Source of the DNA: Pseudomonas azerbaijanoccidentalis
Lineage (GTDB): Bacteria; Pseudomonadota; Gammaproteobacteria; Pseudomonadales; Pseudomonadaceae
Direction: 5' to 3'
Assembly (NCBI RefSeq): GCF_019145495.1
Contig: NZ_JAHSTU010000005.1
Location: forward strand, 62,001-126,000
DNA: 64,000 bases
Part shown: in pieces, positions 1 to 8,646 of the stretch
Layout: each line of letters opens with the position of its first letter
How positions within the stretch are numbered: position 1 is the stretch's first letter
Made by a program: the position numbers and the translations under genes
Notes under the pieces: generated by a model
The model's input: only the letters and a program-made list of their open reading frames with translations
Database searches by the model: none
Told to the model about the DNA's origin: nothing

Positions 1-55
1 ACGCTTCAGTCGCCAGACGTGATACGTGAAATGGCAGCTGATCAAGGCACTCGTT

Positions 56-1678
56 TCAGAGTGCCTTGGCCCAATCGCGCAGCAAATACTTCTGGATCTT
101 GCCGGTCGAGGTCTTCGGCAGTTCGCTGAACACCACGGTTTTCGGCAATTTGAAACCCGCCAGATGTTCACGACAGAACAGGATGATGTCGGCTTCCAGC
201 GTATCCTGATAATCCTCTTTGAGCTTGACGAAGGCGCAAGGGGTTTCGCCCCACTTCTCGTCCGGACGGGCAACCACGGCGGCCTCCAGCACTGCCGGGT
301 GGCGGTAGAGAACGTCTTCGACTTCGATGGTGGAAATGTTCTCGCCGCCCGAGATGATGATGTCCTTGAGGCGATCCTTGATTTCGACATAGCCATCAGG
401 GTGACGAACCGCCAGGTCGCCGGTGTGGAACCAGCCACCTTTGAACGCTTCACTGGTGGCTTTGGGGTTCTTCAAATACCCCTTCATCACCGTGTTGCCG
501 CGCATGAAGATTTCGCCAACGCTGATGCCGTCCAGGGGCACCGGTTCAAGGGTTTGCGGATCGGCAACCATCAGCCCTTCCAGGGTCGGATAACGCACGC
601 CTTGGCGCGACTTGATCCGTGCACGCTCATTCAGCGGCTGCTCATCCCACTCGTCATGCCACGCGCAAACGGTCACCGGGCCGTAGACCTCGGTCAGCCC
701 ATAAACGTGAGTCACCTTGATGCCCATCTCCTCCACCGCGCCGATGACCTTGGCCGGTGGCGCGGCGCCTGCGAGCATGGCGTCGACCGGATGATCGAAA
801 GTGACTTTGGCCGAGTCGGGCAAGTTGACCAGCCCATTGAGAACAATCGGCGCGCCACACAGGTGACTGACACGGTGCTCGTGAATCAACGCGAGAATTT
901 TGTACGGGTCGACTCGGCGCAGAAACACGTGAGTCCCGGCCAGCGCCGTCACCGTCCACGGATAGCACCAGCCGTTGCAATGGAACATCGGCAAGGTCCA
1001 CAGATACACCGGGTGGTGCCCCATGGCCCAGGTCATCTGATTGCCCAGTGAATTGAGATAGGCCCCGCGGTGGTGGTAAATGACACCCTTGGGATTGCCC
1101 GTGGTGCCAGAGGTGTAGTTGAGCGAGATGGCTTGCCATTCATCTTCAGGCCATTGCCAGGCGAACTGCGGGTCACCTTCAGCGAGGAAGGCTTCATAGT
1201 CCAGCGCACTCACCGCGCTGCCTTCGCCGTATTCCGGGTCGTCCACATCGACCACCAGTGGCGGATCGGAGAGCAGGCTCAAGGCCTCACGAATGACCGC
1301 GTGGAACTCACGATCAGTGATCAACACTTTGGCTTCACCATGCTCAAGCATGAAGGCAATGGCTTGCGCATCCAGGCGTACGTTCAGGGTATTGAGCACT
1401 GCGCCGATCATTGGCACGCCAAAGTGAACTTCAAGCATCGCCGGGATATTCGGCAGCATTACCGCCACGGTGTCGCCCTTGCCGATGCCTTGCTGGCTCA
1501 GTGCGCTGGCCAGGCGCCGGCAGCGCCCATAGGTCTCTTGCCAGTTGCGCCGGATGGCGCCGTGAATCACGGCAGGATACTCACCGTAGACCGAGGCCGT
1601 GCGCTCGATGAAGCTCAGCGGAGAAAGGGCGATATGGTTGACTGCCGAGGGCGCCAGGCCTGTTTCGAAAATCGACAT
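56..1678 (-). CDS. AMP-forming acyl-CoA synthetase
   Basis: This is a 540-residue ANL-superfamily ligase that would activate a carboxylate to its CoA thioester through an acyl-adenylate in the cytoplasm. The adenylate-binding motif YTSGTTGNPKG is near residue 190. The HTGDL and GGENIS signatures follow, and the C-terminal lysine motif PKTSTGKIQK is present, so the enzyme is full length. I chose the internal ATG because AGGA lies 8 bases upstream of it. An in-frame start 8 codons earlier has no such site. The substrate cannot be read from sequence. Medium-chain or DmdB-like ligases are the closest families I recognise. A terminator lies between it and the upstream glycine-dehydrogenase genes, so it is probably its own transcription unit. 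Confidence 0.88.
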   Translation of the reverse strand: MSIFETGLAPSAVNHIALSPLSFIERTASVYGEYPAVIHGAIRRNWQETYGRCRRLASALSQQGIGKGDTVAVMLPNIPAMLEVHFGVPMIGAVLNTLNVRLDAQAIAFMLEHGEAKVLITDREFHAVIREALSLLSDPPLVVDVDDPEYGEGSAVSALDYEAFLAEGDPQFAWQWPEDEWQAISLNYTSGTTGNPKGVIYHHRGAYLNSLGNQMTWAMGHHPVYLWTLPMFHCNGWCYPWTVTALAGTHVFLRRVDPYKILALIHEHRVSHLCGAPIVLNGLVNLPDSAKVTFDHPVDAMLAGAAPPAKVIGAVEEMGIKVTHVYGLTEVYGPVTVCAWHDEWDEQPLNERARIKSRQGVRYPTLEGLMVADPQTLEPVPLDGISVGEIFMRGNTVMKGYLKNPKATSEAFKGGWFHTGDLAVRHPDGYVEIKDRLKDIIISGGENISTIEVEDVLYRHPAVLEAAVVARPDEKWGETPCAFVKLKEDYQDTLEADIILFCREHLAGFKLPKTVVFSELPKTSTGKIQKYLLRDWAKAL

Positions 1679-1762
1679 GAGGTTTTCCTGTGGGGAGATC
1701 ACCAGCCTGTTTTGCTGTGCTGGAAACCTCCGATGGCTGATTGTTAGCTCTGTTCAGGTTTC

Positions 1763-1791
1763 AAAACGGCCCCGCCTGATCGGTGGGGCCG
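1763..1791 (-). terminator. Rho-independent terminator after the gcvPB-like gene
   Basis: On the minus strand a GC-rich stem (CGGCCCC paired with GGGGCCG, extended by three pairs including one G-U) closes a 4-base loop. It is followed directly by TTTT. It starts 25 bases past the stop of the GcvPB-like gene and should end that transcript before the acyl-CoA synthetase. Confidence 0.75.
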
Positions 1792-1815
1792 CTGCAACGG
1801 TTCAAGCGTTTGGTT

Positions 1816-3372
1816 TCAAGCAGTTTGTTGCCTGGTTTTGCGCAAGTGCGCACGCCAGGTCATGGCCCAGTGTGCCGGGTCTTCGAGCGGCGCGCTCTTC
1901 AATCGGTGGATCGCCTGGTTATGCGGTGAAGTCTTGACGATTTCCGGGTTCGAGTAGGCCTCGTCGGAGATGTGCGCAAGCACCGCGATCCAGGTGTCCA
2001 GCGCCTCCTTGCCATACATCTCGCCCGGCTCGGGGGTAAACGGCTCCGGCACCAGCCAGGGGTGATGGCTGCTCCACATCGGGTCAATACCGAAATCGCT
2101 CATGCGATTCTGCACATCGTGCACATCGACCCCGGTGTCTTCCTTGAGCTGCTCAAGGCTGTAGCGGGTCATCTCCATTCGGTGGCTCTTGGCATCGGGG
2201 TGTGAACGGGTGACGCCACGTATCGCCAACAAGCCTTTTTCCATGTAGTTGTTGGCCAGCACCGAAATATCCGACGCCTCTGCCATGCCTTCGGCGCCCA
2301 TGGAACGCGACCAGGCGTAGGCCTTGAGGATGACCGGTACGTTGCCCCAGAACTCGCGGATCTTGCCGGAGCTCTGCGGACGGTCGTAATCAAGACTGTA
2401 GCGTTCACCGTCAAAGGCCACGACCGGTGCCGGGAGGAACGGTGCCAGTTCCGCCGAGCATCCGTAGGCGCCCACTGCCGGGCCCCCTACTCCACTTTTC
2501 GGTGCGCCGAACGTCTTGTGCAGCATGAACATGCACGCATCGAAACCCAGTTCCCGCGCACGAATCTTGGTCATCGCGCCGTTGAAGTTGGCGTGGTCGT
2601 AAAAGCACAGGCCGCCCGCCTCATGCACCACGCGCACCCACTGGCGAATTTCCGGGTTGTACACACCCATGTCGTCGGGGTTGTTCACCATCAGCGCTGC
2701 CGTGCGGTTGGAAACCGCGGCCTTGAGCGATTCGAGCGACGGATAACCGTTCTCTTCGATCATCAGCGTGATGACCTTGAACCCGGCGGCAGCGGCCGTT
2801 GCGGCGCTGCTGGGGTGCGTCTGGATGGTGGTGATGATCTCGTTACGCTGCTCCAGTTCGCCACGGGAAGCATGGTAGGCACGGGTCACCGCGCAACTGG
2901 TGTACGCCGCGTCGGCGCCGCCACCTGGCTGGAAGATAAACTGATCCATCCCGGACAACTCGCGCAGGATCGTGTCCATGCCATGTACGACTTCGAGCGC
3001 GCCTTGCAGGGTGTCCTCGTCCTGATACGGATGCACATGGGTGATTTCCGGGCGCCAGGCCATCGCCTCGTTGATCTGCGCGTTGTACTTCATGGTGCAG
3101 GTGCCGAACAGGCTGATATTCATCATGCCCAACGTCTGCTGCGACAGGCGCAAGTAGTGATACAACACCTCGGGCTCGGACATTTCCGGCAACGCCGGTT
3201 TACTGGAGCGGCGCATGCTCGCGGGGATCAAGCCGTCGGCGCTGCCGACCGCCGCTTGCACGTCCGCCTCAACGTCGGAAAAGATCACACCGCGACGGCC
3301 GGGATAGCCCATCTGCAAAATGAGGGGTTCGCTCCAGACGGGAGCGTGATATTCCTTGAGTGGTGTGCTCAT
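1816..3372 (-). CDS. GcvPB-like PLP decarboxylase subunit
   Basis: This is a 518-residue relative of the C-terminal half of glycine dehydrogenase (P-protein). The PLP-lysine motif HKTF is kept (His285-Lys286), and an Asp in FYDHANFN (Asp259) should hold the pyridine ring. The normally near-invariant glycine-rich stretch after the lysine (PHGGGGPG) is PKSGVGGPA here, and the usual QPAAGAHGE segment reads QPGGGADAA. The start is the ATG that overlaps the stop of the upstream GcvPA-like gene (ATGA), implying translational coupling. No gcvH or gcvT is nearby. I infer a pyridoxal-phosphate enzyme of the P-protein fold acting on something other than, or beyond, the standard glycine cleavage reaction. 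Plain GcvPB is the alternative. Confidence 0.8.
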   Translation of the reverse strand: MSTPLKEYHAPVWSEPLILQMGYPGRRGVIFSDVEADVQAAVGSADGLIPASMRRSSKPALPEMSEPEVLYHYLRLSQQTLGMMNISLFGTCTMKYNAQINEAMAWRPEITHVHPYQDEDTLQGALEVVHGMDTILRELSGMDQFIFQPGGGADAAYTSCAVTRAYHASRGELEQRNEIITTIQTHPSSAATAAAAGFKVITLMIEENGYPSLESLKAAVSNRTAALMVNNPDDMGVYNPEIRQWVRVVHEAGGLCFYDHANFNGAMTKIRARELGFDACMFMLHKTFGAPKSGVGGPAVGAYGCSAELAPFLPAPVVAFDGERYSLDYDRPQSSGKIREFWGNVPVILKAYAWSRSMGAEGMAEASDISVLANNYMEKGLLAIRGVTRSHPDAKSHRMEMTRYSLEQLKEDTGVDVHDVQNRMSDFGIDPMWSSHHPWLVPEPFTPEPGEMYGKEALDTWIAVLAHISDEAYSNPEIVKTSPHNQAIHRLKSAPLEDPAHWAMTWRAHLRKTRQQTA

Positions 3373-4772
3373 TGTGCGATTACCTTTTTGAGTGCAGCGG
3401 TCAGGCGTTGAATGTCGGCTTGAGTGTGAATCTCGGTGACGCAGTACAGGGCGCTGGCGCCAAGCGCTGGAAAGTCCTGTGTCAGGTCTTTGCCGCCGAA
3501 GATTCCGAGCGCCAGTAGCCGCTTGTTGATGTCCTTCACGCTCAGCCCGGTGGCGTCGAAATTCACTACGAATTCCTTGAAGAAACCGGAAGGGAACGTC
3601 ACGGCCACGCCCGGAATTTCGCCCAGCAACTTCGCCGCGTAGTGAGCGCGTTGCAAGATCAGATTGCCGACATCCTCGAAACCTTTTGGCCCCATCATCG
3701 CCATGTAGACGGCGTTGGCGATGGCCCACATGTAGACCGAGTGCCCGGTCCAGTCATTGCCCTTATCGCGCAAGCCGTAGGACGATTGCTCGAACAGGCT
3801 CAGGCCAAAACCGTATTCACCGGGCTGGGTGGTTTCGGCGATGCTGATGAACAGTGTCGGGTATTGGTGGGCGTACAGTTCTTCGTCGCGGGTGGCGATG
3901 AAGCCGCTGACCCCACCACCGCAGTTCATGTGCACGCCCAGCGGCTGCGTGGTGCCGACCACGATGTCGGCGCCGAAATCAATCGGTGCGGCCAGCACGC
4001 CGAGGGAGATCGGATCGACGCCGACGATGACTTCGGCCCCCACGGCATGGGCAATGGCGGCTATCTCGGCGCCTTGTTGTTCGATCACACCGAAATACGA
4101 CGGTGTTTCGAAATAGACCGCGGCCGTTTGCGCACCGATCGAGGCACGCAGGTGATCAAGATCGAGCAAGCCGGTTTTCGGGTCGAAGTCGACGAGTCGC
4201 ACGACGATGTGGCCCGGCATTTCTACGGGTTCGCAGTAGTTGCGGATGATGGACAGGCGCTCCGGGTCGATGGCGCGCACCACCGCCACTTCGCTGCGCC
4301 CGGTAATGCGGGTGGCCATGCGAATGGCGTGGCCCGCCGCGCAGCCCCAACTGCGCACCGGCAGGCCGACCAGGTCCATGTTCAGCAACTCGCCAAGTTG
4401 GCTGCAGAACTCGAACCAGGCTTGATTGCGACCGTGGTCGGAGCTCGGCTCACCAAACACCGAAGTCAGCCATTCGTTGCGGCGCACGACCTCGTCGCAC
4501 GCGGCTGGAACGTGATGTTGCCAACAGCCGGCGCCCAGGAAGTTAAGGTTTTGCTCGCAGGTCCTGTTCTTCGACAGCGTGCTGACCAGGTGCCGACGCA
4601 ACTCGCTTTCGTTGAGCGCGGGCGGCAAATCAATCGGACGTTGCAGGCGGTGCGCATTGGGAATCTGCTGGAACAATTCCTCGATGCTGTCGACACCGAT
4701 CGAGTCGAGCATCTCTCGTTTGAGCGCAGGAACAGAGTTCGCCATGTAGGGGTGGGCGACATGATTACTCAT
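3369..4772 (-). CDS. GcvPA-like subunit of split glycine dehydrogenase
   Basis: This 467-residue protein resembles the N-terminal half of P-protein. It shows RP(I/L)DLPPALNESEL near residue 50, FLGAGCWQHHVPA near 80, and the FGVIEQ / VDPISLGVLAAP / GADIVVGTTQPLG segments in the usual order. The canonical YQPEISQGTLQA segment is replaced by GEPSSDHGRNQA, so the active-site entrance has diverged. The start chosen has AGGA about 7 bases upstream; a start 11 codons earlier lacks one. It would pair with the overlapping GcvPB-like subunit as a heterodimeric PLP enzyme. In Pseudomonas the housekeeping P-protein is normally one fused chain, so this pair is likely an extra paralogue. Confidence 0.8.
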   Translation of the reverse strand: MSNHVAHPYMANSVPALKREMLDSIGVDSIEELFQQIPNAHRLQRPIDLPPALNESELRRHLVSTLSKNRTCEQNLNFLGAGCWQHHVPAACDEVVRRNEWLTSVFGEPSSDHGRNQAWFEFCSQLGELLNMDLVGLPVRSWGCAAGHAIRMATRITGRSEVAVVRAIDPERLSIIRNYCEPVEMPGHIVVRLVDFDPKTGLLDLDHLRASIGAQTAAVYFETPSYFGVIEQQGAEIAAIAHAVGAEVIVGVDPISLGVLAAPIDFGADIVVGTTQPLGVHMNCGGGVSGFIATRDEELYAHQYPTLFISIAETTQPGEYGFGLSLFEQSSYGLRDKGNDWTGHSVYMWAIANAVYMAMMGPKGFEDVGNLILQRAHYAAKLLGEIPGVAVTFPSGFFKEFVVNFDATGLSVKDINKRLLALGIFGGKDLTQDFPALGASALYCVTEIHTQADIQRLTAALKKVIAQ

Positions 4773-4809
4773 GGGGTTATCCTCGTTTTTTTTCGGATGA
4801 AACAATTGA

Positions 4810-5976
4810 TCAGGATCGAACCCTGAAGAAGACGGACCGGTCAGGCCCGGTGTGCACGCGTATGTGGCCGCTGAGCAGGGCGTCGACTTCGGCGTCGCCC
4901 GTGTCGACGCGCAGGCAGCCGGTATCCAGGGAAAGGAGCTTGTCCAGCGAGGTGATCACGATGATGTGGTCGCGCCCTGCACGGCGGATGACCTCGGCGC
5001 TGATCTGCTGGTTACCACGGCCGAACAAGCTGCCGTGACCGCCCAGAACGCCGACGATGATTCGGGTCTCCTGCCCTTCCATCAGGCGGATCAACTCGTG
5101 TTCATTGAGGTCGGCGCCCACCAGCGCGCCGTCCATGACCGCGTCGACGCCCAGCAGCGTCGACGGCAGGCCGAGCTCGGTCATGACCCGTCGCGTGGTG
5201 GTGCCTGGTCCCAGCAGGTACAGGCAGCCGGGTTGCATTTCCCTGACAACCTGTCGGGACACGGCGTCGAGCGCCATGTTTTCGTTGCCCACGGAACCGG
5301 CCTTGGCGTTTTGCGTCAGGTGGCGTTCGTGCGGGCTGCGGGCGTAGCCATACAGCCGCGCCGACACCTGATCGCTGCGCATGGCCGCCTCGTCGATGTC
5401 CATGACCTCGGCTTCGCGAAAGCGCACCGACGATTCACCGGCAACGAAGCGCGCCGCAAGGTTTCCGGCGTTCTGCGGATTGGTGCCGAACACGGCGGAA
5501 TACATCTTCACGCCCGTCGGAATACCCAGAATCGGTACGCGATCGCTGACCATTGCCAGCACGTCACGTGCAGTGCCATCGCCACCGGCGAACAAAAGCA
5601 GATCGACCGCGGCAAACGCCATCACGAGCGCGGCATTGCGGGTGTCATCGGGCCGGCTCGCTCCCGGCGACGACGTATAGACAACAATCGGGTCGAGACC
5701 GGCGGCGCGCGCGATATTTTCACCCAGCTCACCCGAGCCGGTGAGCAACCGGAATGGCGTCGTCGAAGCCGCCAGACGCTTGAGCGCGATCAAGGCCCGA
5801 TCGCTGGAAACGGCTTGCGCGCCACGACGCTTTGCTTCCTGCAAAACCTCGGCACCGTCGGTGCCCTTTAACCCCACACGCCCGCCCATCCCGGCGACCG
5901 GGTTGAGGATAAATCCCAGGGTTTTTCCCTGACCTGCGGAGTGCAGTGAAATATCGGAATCGCGCTGTTCACGCAT
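4810..5976 (-). CDS. ATP-NAD kinase / AcoX-like family protein
   Basis: This 388-residue protein has the diacylglycerol/NAD-kinase fold signature FAGGDGTARDVLAM near residue 130 and a later LGPGTTTRRVM motif. These place it with the predicted polyphosphate/ATP-NAD kinases that include AcoX of acetoin operons. Their reaction is not firmly known. The N terminus was set at the ATG with AGGA 8 to 9 bases upstream. About 90 in-frame residues before it run through the operator region and do not look like protein. It is the first gene of the leftward operon, 37 bases before the GcvPA-like gene, and faces the TetR gene. Confidence 0.8.
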   Translation of the reverse strand: MREQRDSDISLHSAGQGKTLGFILNPVAGMGGRVGLKGTDGAEVLQEAKRRGAQAVSSDRALIALKRLAASTTPFRLLTGSGELGENIARAAGLDPIVVYTSSPGASRPDDTRNAALVMAFAAVDLLLFAGGDGTARDVLAMVSDRVPILGIPTGVKMYSAVFGTNPQNAGNLAARFVAGESSVRFREAEVMDIDEAAMRSDQVSARLYGYARSPHERHLTQNAKAGSVGNENMALDAVSRQVVREMQPGCLYLLGPGTTTRRVMTELGLPSTLLGVDAVMDGALVGADLNEHELIRLMEGQETRIIVGVLGGHGSLFGRGNQQISAEVIRRAGRDHIIVITSLDKLLSLDTGCLRVDTGDAEVDALLSGHIRVHTGPDRSVFFRVRS

Positions 5977-6041
5977 TGCTCGGTATCCTGTGCGAAATGG
6001 CGAGGCCCCAGAGGCTGAGAGCACACTACTCAGGTTCATTG

Positions 6042-6056
6042 CATACGACCCGTATG
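6042..6056. promoter_or_regulatory. Palindrome 1, probable TetR operator
   Basis: CATACG-ACC-CGTATG is a perfect inverted repeat in the 160-base gap between the leftward AcoX-like gene and the rightward TetR gene. It shares the CATACG half-site with two neighbouring palindromes. Confidence 0.65.
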
Positions 6057-6069
6057 TGAGACACAATAC

Positions 6070-6088
6070 GACATACGCAAAGTATGTC
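6070..6088. promoter_or_regulatory. Palindrome 2, probable TetR operator
   Basis: GACATACGCAAAGTATGTC is a perfect 7-5-7 inverted repeat 30 bases (centre to centre) from palindrome 1. Its position between divergent start codons fits autorepression plus control of the GcvP-like operon. Confidence 0.65.
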
Positions 6089-6093
6089 AACTC

Positions 6094-6110
6094 ACATACG
6101 CAACGAATGT
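6094..6110. promoter_or_regulatory. Palindrome 3, probable weaker TetR operator
   Basis: ACATACG-CAA-CGAATGT is an inverted repeat with one mismatch and reuses the CATACG half-site. It lies 27 bases before the TetR start codon. Confidence 0.55.
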
Positions 6111-6136
6111 TAAATTCTTTATAGGGAACACGATCG

Positions 6137-6721
6137 ATGGCGCAGAAGCGTGCGGACATGATTGCGGAGACTCGCGGAAAACTGATCAAGGCTGCGCGAG
6201 ACGCCTTTGCTACGAAGGGATATGCAGAGAGTTCGATGGACGATTTCACCGCTCAAGCGGGCCTGACCCGGGGTGCGCTGTACCATCACTTCGGCGACAA
6301 AAAGGGTTTGCTGCAGGCCGTCATCGCCCAGATCGATGGAGAAATGGGCGCACGCCTGGCGGTGATTATCGAAGAGGCCAGCACCACCTGGGACGGCTTC
6401 ATCGACGAGTCCATCGCCTACATCAAGATGTCCCTGGAACCGGAAATCCAGCGCATCGTGTTCTTCGACGGTCCAGCGGTACTCGGCGACCCGTCACAGT
6501 GGCCGAGCCAGAACGCGTGCATCCGCAGCACGCAACGCAGCATTCAAAAGCTGATCGACGAAGGAACGATCCGCGCGGTCGACCCCGAAGCGACGGCCCG
6601 CCTGATCATGGGCGCCCTGCTCGGCGCATCCTTGTGGATTGCACATGCTGAAGATCCTCAGGCCGCTTCTGAAAAAGCTGTCGAAAGTTTCCGGACCTTG
6701 GCGTCCGGATTGCTACTGTAA
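6137..6721 (+). CDS. TetR/AcrR family transcriptional regulator
   Basis: This 194-residue protein has the TetR DNA-binding domain at residues 8-55, including the typical helix FTAQAGLTRGALYHHFGDKKGLLQ (here DDFTAQAGLTRGALYHHF). The C-terminal helical domain (about 75-190) would bind an effector that is not known. It is transcribed away from the AcoX/GcvPA/GcvPB-like operon, and three CATACG palindromes occupy the shared promoter gap. It is therefore the likely repressor of both units. Identification of the family is secure; the ligand and exact targets are inference. Confidence 0.93.
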   Translation: MAQKRADMIAETRGKLIKAARDAFATKGYAESSMDDFTAQAGLTRGALYHHFGDKKGLLQAVIAQIDGEMGARLAVIIEEASTTWDGFIDESIAYIKMSLEPEIQRIVFFDGPAVLGDPSQWPSQNACIRSTQRSIQKLIDEGTIRAVDPEATARLIMGALLGASLWIAHAEDPQAASEKAVESFRTLASGLLL

Positions 6722-6785
6722 AGGCCAGCGACAGGCGTAGCGGTGTCGCACGATGCAGTTCCAATTTGCACAATGCTTAGAGAGC

Positions 6786-6802
6786 CGGGGCCAACGGCCC
6801 CG
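6786..6802. terminator. Hairpin between convergent genes
   Basis: CGGGGCC-AAC-GGCCCCG is a perfect 7-base stem in the 98-base space between the convergent TetR and SulP genes. Neither strand has a T tract after it, so termination is plausible but not certain. Confidence 0.4.
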
Positions 6803-6819
6803 AGATTGCGCCGCCTCAC

Positions 6820-8598
6820 TCACCGCCCCTCTGCCTCCCCGCCCACCGGATGGCTCTGCAGGTAACTACCGACGGCATCATCGATCGTGGGAAAGAACGC
6901 CCCTTCCCCCAGCAAGCTGTACAGCCCGAAACGCTTGAGTTTGTCCTTGACCGGGTCTTTCATTTCGGCCACGCACAAGGTGATGCCCGCTGCGCGCAGG
7001 GTTTCGTCCAATTCGGCGAGCATGTCGGCCGAGGTCACGTCCACGCTGGTGATCGGTTCGGCGGCGATGACCAGCCAGCGCACTGGCGTTGGCGACGCGG
7101 CGAGCGCGTCGATGACCCGATCATGGAACAATTCGGCGTTGGCGAAAAACAATGAGGCGTCCCAACGGAACAGCACCAGGCCTGGGATCAGGCGGGCATC
7201 GGGGTAGCGCTGGGTATCGTGAAAACCCTTGACCCCTTGCGCCTGCCCCAGCACCGCTGAATACGGGCGCCAGCCATCCCACAGAAACTCAATCACCGCG
7301 ATCAGGATGGCCAGCCCGATACCTTCGATCGCGCCCAATACCGCCACCCCGACGGTGCAGACAATCGACAGCCAGAATTCCCAGCGCTGGATGCGATAGA
7401 TGCGTTTGAGGTCAGTGATTTCGATCAGGCCAATGGCCGATGCGATGACCACCGCAGCCAGTGCGCTATTGGGCAGGTCGCGCAAAAGGTCAGGTGCCAG
7501 CACCAGCAACAGCGCCACGGCCACCGCGCCGACCACACCGGTCATCTGGGTTTTGGCACCCGCAGCTTCGGCCACGGGCGTGCGCGACGAACTGCTGCTG
7601 ATCGCAAAACCCTGGAAAAAACCGGCGGCCAGGTTGGCCACGCCCAGGCCGACCATTTCCTGGTTCGGGTCAACGTAGGTTCGGGTCCGTGCCGCGTAGA
7701 CGCGAGACAGCACGCTGGTGTCGGCGAATGAAACCAGAGCCACGGCGCAACCGCCGAGCAGCACGGGGACGATATCGGCCTGGGTAATCCAGGGGATGGC
7801 AAAACCCGGCAAGCCTTGTGGCAACGAGCCGAGGACCGACACCCCGGCGCTCGCAAGGTCCAGCGCAGCCACGGCAAGGGTTGCTGCCACCACGGCGATC
7901 AAGATGCCGGGGATGCGTTTATGGCCTTTGAGCAACAGGATGACCACCAGCGTGGCGGCGCCGACCGCAAAGGTGATCCAGTTGGTTTTGCCGTCCATGA
8001 TCGACGTCACGATCGCCCACAGGTTGCGCAGCGGCCCCTCGGATTCGATTTTGAAACCAAAGAGCTTGGGCAACTGGCTGATCAGGACTGTCAGGGCGAT
8101 ACCGTTCATGTAGCCGTAGCGGATCGGTTTCGACAGAAGCTCGGTTACAAAGCCCAACCGAGCAATACCGGCCAGCACACACACCGCGCCCGATACGATG
8201 GCCATTGCCCCTGCCAGCGCGATGGCTCGCTGCGGATCACCGCCAGACAGTGGCAAGACCACGGCGAGAATCACCGCAGCCAGTGACGAGTCGGGACCGA
8301 GCACCAGGATCCGGCTCGGGCCGAACAGCGCATAAGCCAGCAGCGGAATGATGGTCGCGTACAGGCCATAAATGCCCGGCACCCCCGACGCCACGGCGTA
8401 GGCAATGCCGACGGGCACCAGCATCGTAGTCAGTACCAAACCGGCGACCAGGTCGTGGCGAAACCAGGCTAGTCGGTAGCCACGCAGCGTGCGCAACCCC
8501 GGTAGCCAGCGACTCCAGCCAGCCTGATCGCCTCCCGCATCCCGACGTGCAATCCGACCCGGTTCCGGGAGGGGAGACGAAGCATCCGAATCGCTCAT
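6820..8598 (-). CDS. SulP family anion transporter with STAS domain
   Basis: This 592-residue inner-membrane protein has about ten to twelve hydrophobic segments between residues 45 and 440. The early segment contains GLVLTTMLVPVGIAYAVASGVPGIYGLYATI, typical of SLC26/SulP carriers (start of motif GLVLTTMLVPVGIAYA). The C-terminal 130 residues form a cytoplasmic STAS domain containing SVDVTSADMLAELDETL. SulP proteins move sulfate, bicarbonate or other small anions; the substrate here is unknown. It lies 48 bases downstream of ppk2 on the same strand and probably shares its transcript. The Shine-Dalgarno site at its start is weak. Confidence 0.92.
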   Translation of the reverse strand: MSDSDASSPLPEPGRIARRDAGGDQAGWSRWLPGLRTLRGYRLAWFRHDLVAGLVLTTMLVPVGIAYAVASGVPGIYGLYATIIPLLAYALFGPSRILVLGPDSSLAAVILAVVLPLSGGDPQRAIALAGAMAIVSGAVCVLAGIARLGFVTELLSKPIRYGYMNGIALTVLISQLPKLFGFKIESEGPLRNLWAIVTSIMDGKTNWITFAVGAATLVVILLLKGHKRIPGILIAVVAATLAVAALDLASAGVSVLGSLPQGLPGFAIPWITQADIVPVLLGGCAVALVSFADTSVLSRVYAARTRTYVDPNQEMVGLGVANLAAGFFQGFAISSSSSRTPVAEAAGAKTQMTGVVGAVAVALLLVLAPDLLRDLPNSALAAVVIASAIGLIEITDLKRIYRIQRWEFWLSIVCTVGVAVLGAIEGIGLAILIAVIEFLWDGWRPYSAVLGQAQGVKGFHDTQRYPDARLIPGLVLFRWDASLFFANAELFHDRVIDALAASPTPVRWLVIAAEPITSVDVTSADMLAELDETLRAAGITLCVAEMKDPVKDKLKRFGLYSLLGEGAFFPTIDDAVGSYLQSHPVGGEAEGR

Positions 8599-8646
8599 GG
8601 GACAGTGGCCCTTCCGTATAAGACGCTGGTTCGCTGACGATTCCGA

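Noticed and set aside
26..1051. Open frame of 341 codons on the plus strand opposite the acyl-CoA synthetase
   Set aside because: The minus strand carries all ligase motifs. The plus frame has no recognisable domain and is an antisense artefact of high GC.
56..4772. Acyl-CoA synthetase as part of the GcvP-like operon
   Set aside because: A hairpin with a T tail lies between them at 1763-1791.
3642..4826. Open frame of 394 codons opposite the GcvPA-like gene
   Set aside because: No domain, biased composition, and opposite a gene with clear family motifs.
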